From Aquirhabdus sp. (GTDB taxonomy: Bacteria > Pseudomonadota > Gammaproteobacteria > Pseudomonadales > Moraxellaceae), in NCBI GenBank assembly GCA_030149815.1, contig JASLHI010000061.1:1-13889 (forward strand): 13,889 nucleotides of DNA, read 5' to 3'. A model generated the notes under the pieces. That model made no database searches and was not told the origin of the DNA. It saw only the letters and a list, made by a program, of their open reading frames with translations. Made by a program: the position numbers and the translations under genes. Of the stretch, positions 6,853 through 13,889 are shown in pieces (within the stretch, counting starts at the first letter, position 1; each line of letters starts with the position of its first letter).

Positions 6853-8640
6853 ATGCCACTTCAAGTTACTGCTGCGCAATCAAGTGATAAAGGGATTAAG
6901 GACGTTAATGATGATGCATTGATCATGCATCTGCCCGAAGGCGTTGGGCGTAAATCACAGATTATGATTGCCGTAATTGCGGATGGTGTGAGCACGGCAG
7001 AAGAAGGTGGACGTGCTGCAGTGATTTCGACTCGGTCATTCTGTAGTGACTTCTTAGCGACAGATTTAAACTGGTCAATAAAAACAGCGGGATTTAGGGT
7101 TGTTTCTGCGATTAATCGATGGCTGCATGGTCAGGGGCAACATTACAATCATCGTTATAGTACACATTTGACCACTTTTAGTGCGATGATTATTTCTGCA
7201 TCGACAGCGCATCTTTTTCATGTGGGTGATTCTCGGATTTGGCGGTATCGAAAGCCTTTGATCGCTGGGCAAGTTGCCTTAGAGTGCCTCACCAAAGATC
7301 ATACCATTGAAACTGGTAGCTCATCGCAATTGATTCGGGCTTTGGGCATGGATTGGCGTGTCGATGTAGACTATAGCCAAGTCGATGTTCAAGTCGGTGA
7401 TTATTTCCTGTTGACGACAGATGGTGTACATGGCGTACTTTCCGAGAGTGAACTGTCGAATCTGATTCAATCATTCTCTGAGATTAGTGTTGATCCAAAT
7501 GAGGAAAATACTCAGACACAGAGTCCTATCGAGCTTTGCATTAATGCCATTATGGAAGCTGCAAAGCAAGCAAATAGTCAGGATAACTTGTCATGTCAAT
7601 TAATTCAGATCAATCAGTTATCGTTGGCTGAAGACAAGCCGCCACAGCTTGAAAGCTTTTTGCCATTACTCCCTGATATTTTGCTTCCAGGGCAGCAAGT
7701 TGATGGCTTTGAAATCATTTCAGAATTGCACGCCAATAGCCGCAGTAAAATCTATCGTGCGACTCAGGTCAGTGATCAACGACAAGTCATTCTAAAAACT
7801 CCTGCCGCACAATTCATGGATGATGTTGAAGCGTTGCATGCGTTTATGCAGGAGGAGTGGATTGGTCAGCGGATCACCCATCCTGATATTGTGGCGACAT
7901 TGTCACCTGAGCAGCCGCGTCAGTTTATGTATCTTGTGCAAGAGTATCTAGCAGGACAGACGCTTCGCCAATGGCGCAAGCAACATCCAGATGCACCTGT
8001 GGAAACCGTGATTCAGTTTGTCCGTCCAGCCGTGCGTGCCTTACGTGCGCTACATCGCCGAGAAACACTTCATCAGGATGTAAAACCCGATAATTTCATC
8101 GTTTTGCATGATTCACTTGAGGAGCTTCCCAATCATATTCCAAGTCATGCTCGGTTAAAGCTCATCGACTTTGGGAGTGCGCAAGTGGGGAGTGTGACTG
8201 ATCATCGGACGCGTCCCGGTGCGATGGAGTATGCTGCACCTGAATACGCACTTGGTCTACAAACTTCTGCAAAATCAGATCAGTTTGCACTGGCCATGAC
8301 TTTCTATGAGCTTCTCACTGGCAAAATGCCATATGGTGAGGAGTATGTGTATGCCAAGAAACCTGCTGATTTTGCCAAGTTAGCGTATATTCCTGCCACG
8401 ACTTATAACCCACATGTCCCGATCTGGATGGATGCCGCGCTAATGCGAGCTTGTAGTTTGGATGCTGATAAGCGTTATGACGATTTAGGGGAGTGGCAGG
8501 CTGATTTAGAGCGTCCGAATTATGAACTTACACGTCCGAAGATGCCGCTGATTGAGAAGCATCCTGTGAAGTTTTGGCAGTTTGTGGCAGCGATATTATT
8601 GATTGGGAATATTGCTTGGTTGGTGGCTTGGTTTCGGTGA
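6853..8640 (+). CDS. Bifunctional PP2C-type phosphatase / Ser-Thr protein kinase, membrane anchored
   Basis: 595 residues. The PP2C phosphatase domain (about 1-255) shows the metal-binding aspartates: D20/D21 in VNDDA, D44 in IADGVS, D126 in VGDSRIW, D190 in LTTDGVHG and D244 in QDNLS. The kinase domain (about 284-545) has the ATP lysine K315 (VILK), catalytic loop HQDVKPDN (H407, D409, K411, N414), D439 in DFGSAQ and APE at 462-464. The glycine-rich loop is degenerate: residues 291-302 contain no glycine. The loop is HQD rather than HRD, a non-RD kinase. One C-terminal membrane segment (about 574-594) would tail-anchor the protein facing the cytoplasm. Such fusions are known beside nitrate-assimilation genes in pseudomonads, so a signalling role in nitrate use is inferred; the substrate is unknown. 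The ribosome site is weak (TAGAG at 6838-6842). Confidence 0.9.
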   Translation: MPLQVTAAQSSDKGIKDVNDDALIMHLPEGVGRKSQIMIAVIADGVSTAEEGGRAAVISTRSFCSDFLATDLNWSIKTAGFRVVSAINRWLHGQGQHYNHRYSTHLTTFSAMIISASTAHLFHVGDSRIWRYRKPLIAGQVALECLTKDHTIETGSSSQLIRALGMDWRVDVDYSQVDVQVGDYFLLTTDGVHGVLSESELSNLIQSFSEISVDPNEENTQTQSPIELCINAIMEAAKQANSQDNLSCQLIQINQLSLAEDKPPQLESFLPLLPDILLPGQQVDGFEIISELHANSRSKIYRATQVSDQRQVILKTPAAQFMDDVEALHAFMQEEWIGQRITHPDIVATLSPEQPRQFMYLVQEYLAGQTLRQWRKQHPDAPVETVIQFVRPAVRALRALHRRETLHQDVKPDNFIVLHDSLEELPNHIPSHARLKLIDFGSAQVGSVTDHRTRPGAMEYAAPEYALGLQTSAKSDQFALAMTFYELLTGKMPYGEEYVYAKKPADFAKLAYIPATTYNPHVPIWMDAALMRACSLDADKRYDDLGEWQADLERPNYELTRPKMPLIEKHPVKFWQFVAAILLIGNIAWLVAWFR

Positions 8641-8703
8641 GGATGTAAGTTAGAGGGAAAATCAGAGTGGATTGATTGGGTTAGTCTGAGTAAAGCTTTA
8701 ACT

Positions 8704-9123
8704 TTATCGGATCTCTACGACATCGATTCGCTCTCCATTTTTATGAAGAACAATCTCAGTTTCCCCACCAAGATTTTTTTTAATATAAAGACGTTTAGGG
8801 ACGTAAACGAAACGGTTATGGTAGCTTGTTCCGCCTGAAGTTTTTCCTGAAACAACGATATAGCTACCCCAAATATCTTTTCTTTTCCATGATTCCTCGA
8901 TAGATGGGGTGATTTCTACATAATAGCCTTGATTAGAACTATCTAACGTATGGTAGTGCACCACTGTTTCAGTGGCGTCCGATGCGCGTAGTTTGATCGA
9001 TGCTTTTTCTAGATCATAAGCAAGATGCGTTGCATTATCCTCGAAAATATTGGAGCAAGCTGAAAGCAAGACGATTAATGAAGTAGAGAGAGAAACACTG
9101 ATTAATCTGTAATAATTTTTCAA
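8704..9123 (-). CDS. Small predicted lipoprotein, unknown function
   Basis: About 139 residues. The N-terminus is a lipoprotein signal: KNYYR, a hydrophobic stretch, then the lipobox L-S-A-C, with the cysteine at residue 23 from the TTG start used here (26 from the upstream GTG). It should be exported and lipid-anchored in the envelope. The rest is polar and looks beta-rich (GYYVEITPS, GSYIVVSGKTSGG, NRFVYVP), with no family I recognise. TTG at 9123 is preferred because AGGTG (9131-9135 region) sits 6 bases upstream; the GTG at 9132 overlaps that ribosome site and has none of its own. It faces the kinase gene tail to tail across 63 bp with no clear terminator. Confidence 0.7.
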   Translation of the reverse strand: MKNYYRLISVSLSTSLIVLLSACSNIFEDNATHLAYDLEKASIKLRASDATETVVHYHTLDSSNQGYYVEITPSIEESWKRKDIWGSYIVVSGKTSGGTSYHNRFVYVPKRLYIKKNLGGETEIVLHKNGERIDVVEIR

Positions 9124-9185
9124 TCTAATCACCTATAAATACGGATTTTCATGAGAAAGTTTTATAGGGCAAATTGTGCACCAGA

Positions 9186-9216
9186 TTTATATATCAGGTC
9201 GGTACTTGTTAGTAAA
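9186..9216 (-). promoter_or_regulatory. Possible sigma-70 promoter for the lipoprotein gene
   Basis: On the minus strand, TTTACT (-35-like, 9211-9216) and TATATA (-10-like, 9188-9193) are 17 bases apart, about 65 bases upstream of the lipoprotein start. Matches are only 4 of 6 in each box. Confidence 0.35.
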
Positions 9217-9225
9217 TACTATTAT

Positions 9226-9666
9226 TTAGTTACCAGGTCGATTTAAGTTGTGTTCTGTATTTAAACGACCTATAAGAAACAACTCTAGTGCATTTGCCAA
9301 ATATGCTTGTTCTTGTTCAAAACCTATAGTTAGCATTGCACCCGCATCAATAAGTCTTTTTTCAGTTGGTGTATGCTTATTATTTATTACTTTTGTATAT
9401 GCTTGGAAGCGCTTACCTAATCCATGTCCACGATATATTCCAGTTCCATTTGACGTTGCAACTCCAATATAAGTAATGTGCTGCCCTTTTATGAATACAT
9501 ATACTCCTTGCTTATTGTAATTTGGCAATGAGCCCTCAAATGTATAGAGTTCTGACCATGTTGGAGGTTTAATTCCGATAATTCTCTCATACCAATGCAT
9601 AGAGAAGAATTTATCTGTTAAATTCTTTAGATTCTCTATTGATGGTTCCATTTCTTTAATACTCAA
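9226..9666 (-). CDS. GIY-YIG nuclease-like small protein
   Basis: 146 residues. A GIY-YIG domain begins mid-protein: GVY at 54-56 and YIG at 66-68, then an arginine in GLGKRF (R86), a glutamate in ALELFLIGRLN (E128) and a C-terminal LNRPGN asparagine. These correspond to the catalytic Tyr, Arg, Glu and Asn positions of the superfamily, so it may cut DNA. No separate DNA-binding domain is seen; the first 50 residues are a short helical and aromatic extension. The true target and process cannot be told. The start is uncertain: TTG at 9666 lies 4 bases after the stop of the upstream membrane-protein frame (coupled translation possible), and ATG at 9651 is the alternative; neither has a clear ribosome site. 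Confidence 0.72.
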   Translation of the reverse strand: MSIKEMEPSIENLKNLTDKFFSMHWYERIIGIKPPTWSELYTFEGSLPNYNKQGVYVFIKGQHITYIGVATSNGTGIYRGHGLGKRFQAYTKVINNKHTPTEKRLIDAGAMLTIGFEQEQAYLANALELFLIGRLNTEHNLNRPGN

Positions 9667-9670
9667 TAAG

Positions 9671-9954
9671 TTAATTTACCATTAGCAACGCGACTAGTTG
9701 TAAAACGCCAGATGTAATCAGAAAAACAAATCCTGTGATTAGAAGTCCTTTTTTTGTGCCTTATCGACAAGCGCAGGTGAATTACCAAGGATGTGAATAT
9801 CTCTTTTATGGTTAGGAATTAATTGTTGAATATTTACTTCATGACAATACGTTACCAAAGTAAGCGCAGATAAAATGCCTGTTACCCGATAAGCAAGAAT
9901 TGCAGAACCAATAATACTGCTTATTGCGGCAAGTATTTTTATAGTTTCAATCAT
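9671..9954 (-). CDS. Small two-segment membrane protein split by a -1 frameshift at A_AAA_AAG
   Basis: From the ATG at 9954 (GAGAG 7 bases upstream) the zero frame gives 71 residues with one N-terminal membrane segment (ILAAISSIIGSAILAYRV) and stops at 9739, just after VDKAQKKDF. In the -1 frame the next 25 residues are a second strong membrane segment (starting GLLITGFVFLITSG), ending at TAA 9671-9673. The junction is the heptamer A_AAA_AAG in exactly the right phase (minus strand of 9748-9754, within seven A). The joined protein would be 94 residues with membrane segments at both ends. Possible causes are programmed frameshifting, a real indel mutation or a homopolymer sequencing error. No family recognised. 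It lies immediately upstream of the GIY-YIG gene. Confidence 0.6.
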
Positions 9955-10031
9955 CACATTGCTCTCAATTCATATGAATAACTACTCGTATTTATCAAAA
10001 TAAACACAAAATAATTTTTAAATTCAAACGA

Positions 10032-10062
10032 TCCAGCATACGACTTTAATTCATATGCTGGA
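10032..10062 (-). terminator. Hairpin after the solute-binding protein gene
   Basis: Perfect 9-bp inverted repeat TCCAGCATA / TATGCTGGA with a 13-base loop, 12 bases downstream of the solute-binding gene stop. The following minus-strand sequence (TCGTTTGAATTT) is only a poor T-tract, so termination may be partial. Confidence 0.5.
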
Positions 10063-10073
10063 GTAATTATCAA

Positions 10074-11333
10074 TCACTCATCAGTCAAACTACATTCATA
10101 GTTCGTTGGATCAAACTGACAACGGATTTTCTTGAGGAAAGTCATCATACGCTTATCGTAGAAACCTTCTTTAGTCATTTGAATCCGTGATTCACGCATC
10201 AGTTTGACGTATCCAGGTTTATCAGCAGGATTTACATCCATCCAATATTTAGGATCAATCGACTGCTCAGTCTCATCAATGAATTGATAAGCAAGTGGTG
10301 TCTGTGTCGCAGCAAATTCACGAACCAGTTGACCGACACCATCAGGGAATTTTCCACGATGCATCATCATCACACCAGTCACCTGAACAACAGGGAAGCG
10401 AATAATTGCACCTTTTACCGTGCCATCATCTGCAGTCATCCCTTTATAAAGCTCAAATGGTTTAAAGATCAGTGCTGGGCCTGCCATGATATCGACCTGA
10501 CCATTATTGAATTTCCCAGAAACAGTCGTTAAGTCCACTGAAACTGGCTGTGCACCAATTTGTTGCACCATTTTTGCCTGCGACTTGTCATAGTCCAAAA
10601 CAGCAATTTTCTTACCTGCTGCTTTAGCCAGCGAATTAATCTTACGATCATTAACCATGATATACGCTGCGCCCATTGGAATCATGGCGACAGTTTCATA
10701 GTCATCGTTGATCATATATTTTGCAGCTTCAGGTTTGGCAAGTAACGAAATTGCGGCACTAAGCTGTTTATATGAAGGAATCGCACCAATCGCATCAAGA
10801 CTGCCAACAAACTTATTGTATTCTTTCGCGCGCAAGTTACTCATCGCAACGCCATCGCATTGATTGACCTTAAAGTCATCAGAAGCGATTTTTTCATTGG
10901 TATAAATACGGAATTTTACGTCTGTACTTGCATGGCGTTTGACAACTTGAGATGCCATTTCGATGTGCATATCGAGTGGGGAAGTCAGAGTAATTTTTAG
11001 ATCAATCCCCATATTCTTAGCAATTTGGGTATATTTCGGTAGTTGCTTCATTGTATTCATGGCGAAGTCAAAACCTTTGCCATGCGCGCCTTCAGGTGAA
11101 AACACACACAAGGCGACTTTAGAAGGAATTTTGTCCCATGTTTTAGGGTTATCCATGAGTTTTTTTGCATGAGCAAAAATCTCGGAATATTTCTCTAATT
11201 CATCCACATTTGGACCATTTGCACCAAGTGGTTTGGATGGGTCTGGCTCAGCTGCAAAAGTTGCCATTGATGGTGCCAATGTCGTCAGAAGCATCGACAC
11301 GCTTAATAGGCTAGAAAGTAGCTTGTTTTTCAT
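10074..11333 (-). CDS. Periplasmic putative solute-binding protein (AdeT-like family)
   Basis: 419 residues from the ATG at 11333. AAAGGA lies 7 bases upstream of it; the GTG just before is too close to that site. The N-terminus is a Sec signal peptide (KNKLLSSLLS, hydrophobic core, likely cut near FAA-EP at about residue 28). The mature part looks like a TRAP/periplasmic binding-protein fold (KVALCVFSPEGAHGKGF near the start; hinge-like IMAGPALIFKPFELYKG). In Acinetobacter such proteins are annotated as putative solute-binding proteins, and I believe they include the so-called AdeT proteins; that family link is from memory. No transporter membrane component is adjacent, so ligand and partner are unknown. 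It is separated from the cysI operon by a strong terminator and probably has its own promoter. Confidence 0.78.
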   Translation of the reverse strand: MKNKLLSSLLSVSMLLTTLAPSMATFAAEPDPSKPLGANGPNVDELEKYSEIFAHAKKLMDNPKTWDKIPSKVALCVFSPEGAHGKGFDFAMNTMKQLPKYTQIAKNMGIDLKITLTSPLDMHIEMASQVVKRHASTDVKFRIYTNEKIASDDFKVNQCDGVAMSNLRAKEYNKFVGSLDAIGAIPSYKQLSAAISLLAKPEAAKYMINDDYETVAMIPMGAAYIMVNDRKINSLAKAAGKKIAVLDYDKSQAKMVQQIGAQPVSVDLTTVSGKFNNGQVDIMAGPALIFKPFELYKGMTADDGTVKGAIIRFPVVQVTGVMMMHRGKFPDGVGQLVREFAATQTPLAYQFIDETEQSIDPKYWMDVNPADKPGYVKLMRESRIQMTKEGFYDKRMMTFLKKIRCQFDPTNYECSLTDE

Positions 11334-11411
11334 CACGAGTTCCTTTTAATGTTGAGAAGAGTAATCCATTTCGCCGTAAGTTTTAGGTATGACTTGGAGC
11401 GAGTCGTCACA

Positions 11412-11439
11412 ATTTTAATTGAGTCTAATCCGTGTACAA
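11412..11439 (-). promoter_or_regulatory. Possible promoter of the solute-binding protein gene
   Basis: Minus-strand TTGTAC (11434-11439) and TAAAAT (11412-11417) are 16 bases apart, about 80 bases upstream of the ATG at 11333. The -10 box matches 5 of 6 and the -35 box is weak. The position after the cysI-operon terminator favours a promoter somewhere in 11340-11500. Confidence 0.3.
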
Positions 11440-11508
11440 ATGGGATGATATGACCCAAGATTTGTATTTATGAAGTTTTACGGTCAAGTCTCTCAAAGAG
11501 TCACATAT

Positions 11509-11539
11509 AAAGAAACCGCCAAAAATTAGCGGTTTCTTT
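11509..11539 (-). terminator. Strong terminator of the cysI-DUF934 operon
   Basis: Perfect 11-bp stem AAAGAAACCGC / GCGGTTTCTTT with a 9-base loop, 14 bases downstream of the DUF934 stop. The stem itself carries A/T ends, so it can work in both directions. Confidence 0.85.
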
Positions 11540-11553
11540 AAACAATCTATAAA

Positions 11554-12039
11554 TTAACGGCCCGCTTGATAGTGCGTTTGAGGCTGGGCAGTAGACGCTT
11601 GATAACCTGCGGTAAAATCGTTTAAACCGCCTTTTGCTTCATCTAAGTTTTTGCCTTGTTTTAAAATAAAGCTATTGAAACCAACGCGCTTTAAATAAAA
11701 CAACACATCTTTGAATACATCGCCAGTCGCGCGCAGTTCGCCTTGATAACCTAAACGACGAATCAATGTCGCGAATGAATAACCACGACCATCAGCAAAA
11801 GCAGGGAAGCGGATTTCAATCAGATCAAGTTGTGCTATAGGCAATTCAACTTTTTCTGGTGAATCCACTTCAGTCAAAACCAAGCCTTTTTTGCCTGTGA
11901 TTTCGCTCAAACGATCAAGCTGCCCTAAAGTCACAATCACGTCGCCTGCTGGCATAACGCCATCTTCACCAATTCGTTGAAAGGTATCTTGATACGTGTT
12001 GCCAGTAGTAGTTAATACAGTGTTGGTATTATTTGGCAT
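11554..12039 (-). CDS. DUF934 family protein, sulfite-reductase partner
   Basis: 161 residues from the ATG at 12039. AAGGA lies 8 bases upstream of it; a GTG six bases earlier would be too close to that site. The core FADGRGYSFATLIRRLGYQGELRATGDV is typical of the DUF934 (COG3749) proteins found next to cysI in many proteobacteria. The C-terminal tail is Gln/Thr-rich and looks disordered. It overlaps the end of cysI by 11 bases, so the two are translationally coupled. The family is thought to support siroheme sulfite reduction, perhaps in electron supply, but the biochemical role is not established. Confidence 0.88.
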   Translation of the reverse strand: MPNNTNTVLTTTGNTYQDTFQRIGEDGVMPAGDVIVTLGQLDRLSEITGKKGLVLTEVDSPEKVELPIAQLDLIEIRFPAFADGRGYSFATLIRRLGYQGELRATGDVFKDVLFYLKRVGFNSFILKQGKNLDEAKGGLNDFTAGYQASTAQPQTHYQAGR

Positions 12040-13861
12040 ACACACGTTCCTTAAATGGCACTAAACCAATACGACGATAGGTTTCGATAAATTGTTCATT
12101 TTCTGACAAACGAAGATCTAAGTAAGTATTCAATACTTCTTCAATTACATCTGCCATTTCATCTGCACCAAAAGAAGGTCCGAGAATGTCGCCAATGCTG
12201 GAATCGTGTCCTGAATTGCCGCCAAGTGATACTTGGTAGAATTCATCACCTTTTTTATCTACGCCCAAGATACCGATATGACCAACATGATGATGACCAC
12301 AAGCATTCATACAACCTGAAATGTTCAGATCAAGTTGACCGATGTCATAAACCGTATCAAGGTCTTGGTAACGACGTGCGATCGCTTCAGCAATTGGAAT
12401 CGATTTCGCATTCGCGAGCGAGCAATAGTCGCCACCTGGGCAACACACGATATCGGTCACAAAACCAATATGTGCACGTGCAAGGTTATGCTTGGTCAAT
12501 ACTTCCCACAATTCAAATAGTTTTGATTGTTCAACATCAGCTAAAACGACGTTTTGCAAATGTGTGGTACGCAATTCACCGAAGCTATATTGATCCGCTA
12601 AATCAGCAATCAAATCCAGCTCTTCGGAAGTCACATCACCTGGTGCAATACCTGCACGTTTCAGTGAAATCGTAACGATGCGATAGCCAGTGGTTTTGTT
12701 TGGATGCGTGTTGATGCGATACCAATTGGCAAAGGTACTGTTGTTTTTCAACAAATCAGTGAAATCTAGGTCTGGCAAAGATTTATAAGCAGGAAGCGTA
12801 AAGTTCTTTTCCATGTTTGCATATAAGTCAGTAGGAACTTTCAAACTATCTTTGATTTGGTTGAATTCAGCTTCAGCCTTTTGTGCAAATACAGCAGGGG
12901 TGAGCGCTTTCACCAAAATCTTGATACGCGCTTTGTATTTGTTATCACGACGACCATGCAAATTATAAACGCGCAAAATCGCTTCTAAATAACCAATCAA
13001 ATCTTCGCGCGGTGCGAACTCACGAATGATCGAACCAATTACAGGTGTACGACCTAGACCGCCGCCAGCCATGATTTTGTAGCCCCATTCTGAAGGCTCT
13101 GCATCTAAAGCAGCTTCGACGATATCAACATTCAAGAATGAGTTAATTGCATCGTCATAAGCTTCTTGCGCTGTTTCTTTTGCATCAGTATCAAGAGAAG
13201 TGTCAGCTTGAGATGCTAAAAACGCAACTTTTGCTGCTTCAACGCGCGCTTTGTAGTCAATAATTTCTTGGCGAACAACACTTTTCTTCACCAAGTAAAC
13301 ACCAACATCATGGAATGCCGTCGCTGCACGATCAATTTCATTTAGTGCGCTAACTGCGATCTTGAATTTACGTGGTAAGAATGCAAATTCAGGATGGAAT
13401 GTAGACCATTGGCGAATGATTTCACACGTTGGACGTGGGTCGGTGACTTCACCACGGATACGACCCGCAAATTGATCAGTCGTCGTATTACGAATACAGT
13501 TACCGCTGGTTTGAATCGCATGCATTTGTACAGTCGCAAGTTCAGCTAGAATATCAGGCACTTGCTCAAGGGCAGGCCAGTTTAGCTGGATGTTTTGACG
13601 TGTGGATACGTGTGCATAGCCGCGATCATATTGACTGCTAATAGATGCAATCTTACGGAATTGCTTGGTATTCATCAGACCATAAGGGACTGCGATACGG
13701 AGCATTGGTGCGTAACGTTGCACATATAAACCGTTTTGTAAACGTAGAGGACGGAATTCGTCTTCGCTTAATGTACCATTGAGGAAACGTTGGGTTTGGT
13801 CGCGGAATTGGGCAACGCGTTCGTCGACCATTGCTTGGTCAAATTCGGTGTAGACGTACAT
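12029..13861 (-). CDS. cysI: CysI-type nitrite/sulfite reductase hemoprotein
   Basis: Cytoplasmic siroheme/[4Fe-4S] enzyme that reduces sulfite to sulfide for cysteine synthesis. The ferredoxin-like half-domain is followed by the siroheme-contact motif STRQNIQ (86-92), then the conserved SGNCIRNTTTDQFAG region (about 119-133), cluster ligands C474-X5-C480 (CCPGGDYC) and C517-X3-C521 (SGCMNACG). All ligands are present. At 610 residues it is longer than the roughly 550 usual for this subgroup. The excess is a charged, Ala-rich, probably helical block at about 193-258, between VYLVKK and GYKIMAGGGLG. The ATG at 13861 has only a weak AAGACAG ribosome site, and the promoter lies outside the window. 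It overlaps the DUF934 gene downstream. A purely nitrite-reducing role is unlikely given this neighbour. Confidence 0.93.
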   Translation of the reverse strand: MYVYTEFDQAMVDERVAQFRDQTQRFLNGTLSEDEFRPLRLQNGLYVQRYAPMLRIAVPYGLMNTKQFRKIASISSQYDRGYAHVSTRQNIQLNWPALEQVPDILAELATVQMHAIQTSGNCIRNTTTDQFAGRIRGEVTDPRPTCEIIRQWSTFHPEFAFLPRKFKIAVSALNEIDRAATAFHDVGVYLVKKSVVRQEIIDYKARVEAAKVAFLASQADTSLDTDAKETAQEAYDDAINSFLNVDIVEAALDAEPSEWGYKIMAGGGLGRTPVIGSIIREFAPREDLIGYLEAILRVYNLHGRRDNKYKARIKILVKALTPAVFAQKAEAEFNQIKDSLKVPTDLYANMEKNFTLPAYKSLPDLDFTDLLKNNSTFANWYRINTHPNKTTGYRIVTISLKRAGIAPGDVTSEELDLIADLADQYSFGELRTTHLQNVVLADVEQSKLFELWEVLTKHNLARAHIGFVTDIVCCPGGDYCSLANAKSIPIAEAIARRYQDLDTVYDIGQLDLNISGCMNACGHHHVGHIGILGVDKKGDEFYQVSLGGNSGHDSSIGDILGPSFGADEMADVIEEVLNTYLDLRLSENEQFIETYRRIGLVPFKERVYAK

Positions 13862-13889
13862 GGCTGTCTTGGTTTGGCTCGTAAGTCAA

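Noticed and set aside
8641..8703. Short palindrome TAAAGCTTTA between the kinase and lipoprotein genes as a shared terminator
   Set aside because: The stem is too short and AT-only, with no loop and no T-tract; not enough for a terminator call.
12226..12675. Plus-strand open frame of 149 codons opposite cysI
   Set aside because: His/Arg/Ser-rich shadow of a strongly conserved gene, with no ribosome site and no recognisable domain.

Overview
The window looks like a chromosomal segment of an Acinetobacter-type gammaproteobacterium (Moraxellaceae). That is an inference from moderate AT-richness, the codon style and the gene set, not from a ribosomal marker. The plus-strand half (1-8640) is a nitrate/nitrite assimilation region. 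The minus-strand half (8700-13889) holds small accessory genes, a periplasmic solute-binding protein, and a sulfite-reductase operon entering from the right edge.

Left half, in order: nirB (siroheme NADH-nitrite reductase, large subunit), nirD (small subunit), a NarK-type nitrate/nitrite transporter, a 564-bp regulatory gap, a second diverged NarK-type transporter, a long palindromic repeat, and a membrane-anchored PP2C phosphatase / Ser-Thr kinase fusion. Imported nitrate would be reduced to nitrite by a nitrate reductase not in the window, and then to ammonium by NirBD. The phosphatase/kinase is a known neighbour of nas genes in pseudomonads, with no settled job.

The most interesting stretch is the gap at 4649-5212. 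In order it holds a transcription terminator, a near-consensus NtrC site, a short decayed copy of nirD, a sigma-54 promoter motif with exact GG-N10-GC spacing, and a leader RNA with two hairpins carrying the identical hexaloop AAAGGC. The second hairpin overlaps the 5' arm of an intrinsic terminator just before the second transporter. This is the layout of an ANTAR-protein (NasR/NasT) antitermination leader. It suggests the second transporter is gated twice: by nitrogen limitation at the promoter and by nitrate/nitrite at the terminator. The nirD relic suggests that a nirD-narK unit was once duplicated in tandem.

Right half (minus strand, read right to left): cysI (sulfite/nitrite reductase hemoprotein with an apparent ~60-residue extra segment), an overlapping DUF934 gene, a strong terminator, a solute-binding protein with a signal peptide, a small membrane protein whose second membrane segment lies in the -1 frame behind an A_AAA_AAG slippery heptamer, a GIY-YIG nuclease-like protein, and a small lipoprotein. 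No RNA genes, insertion sequences or CRISPR arrays were seen.
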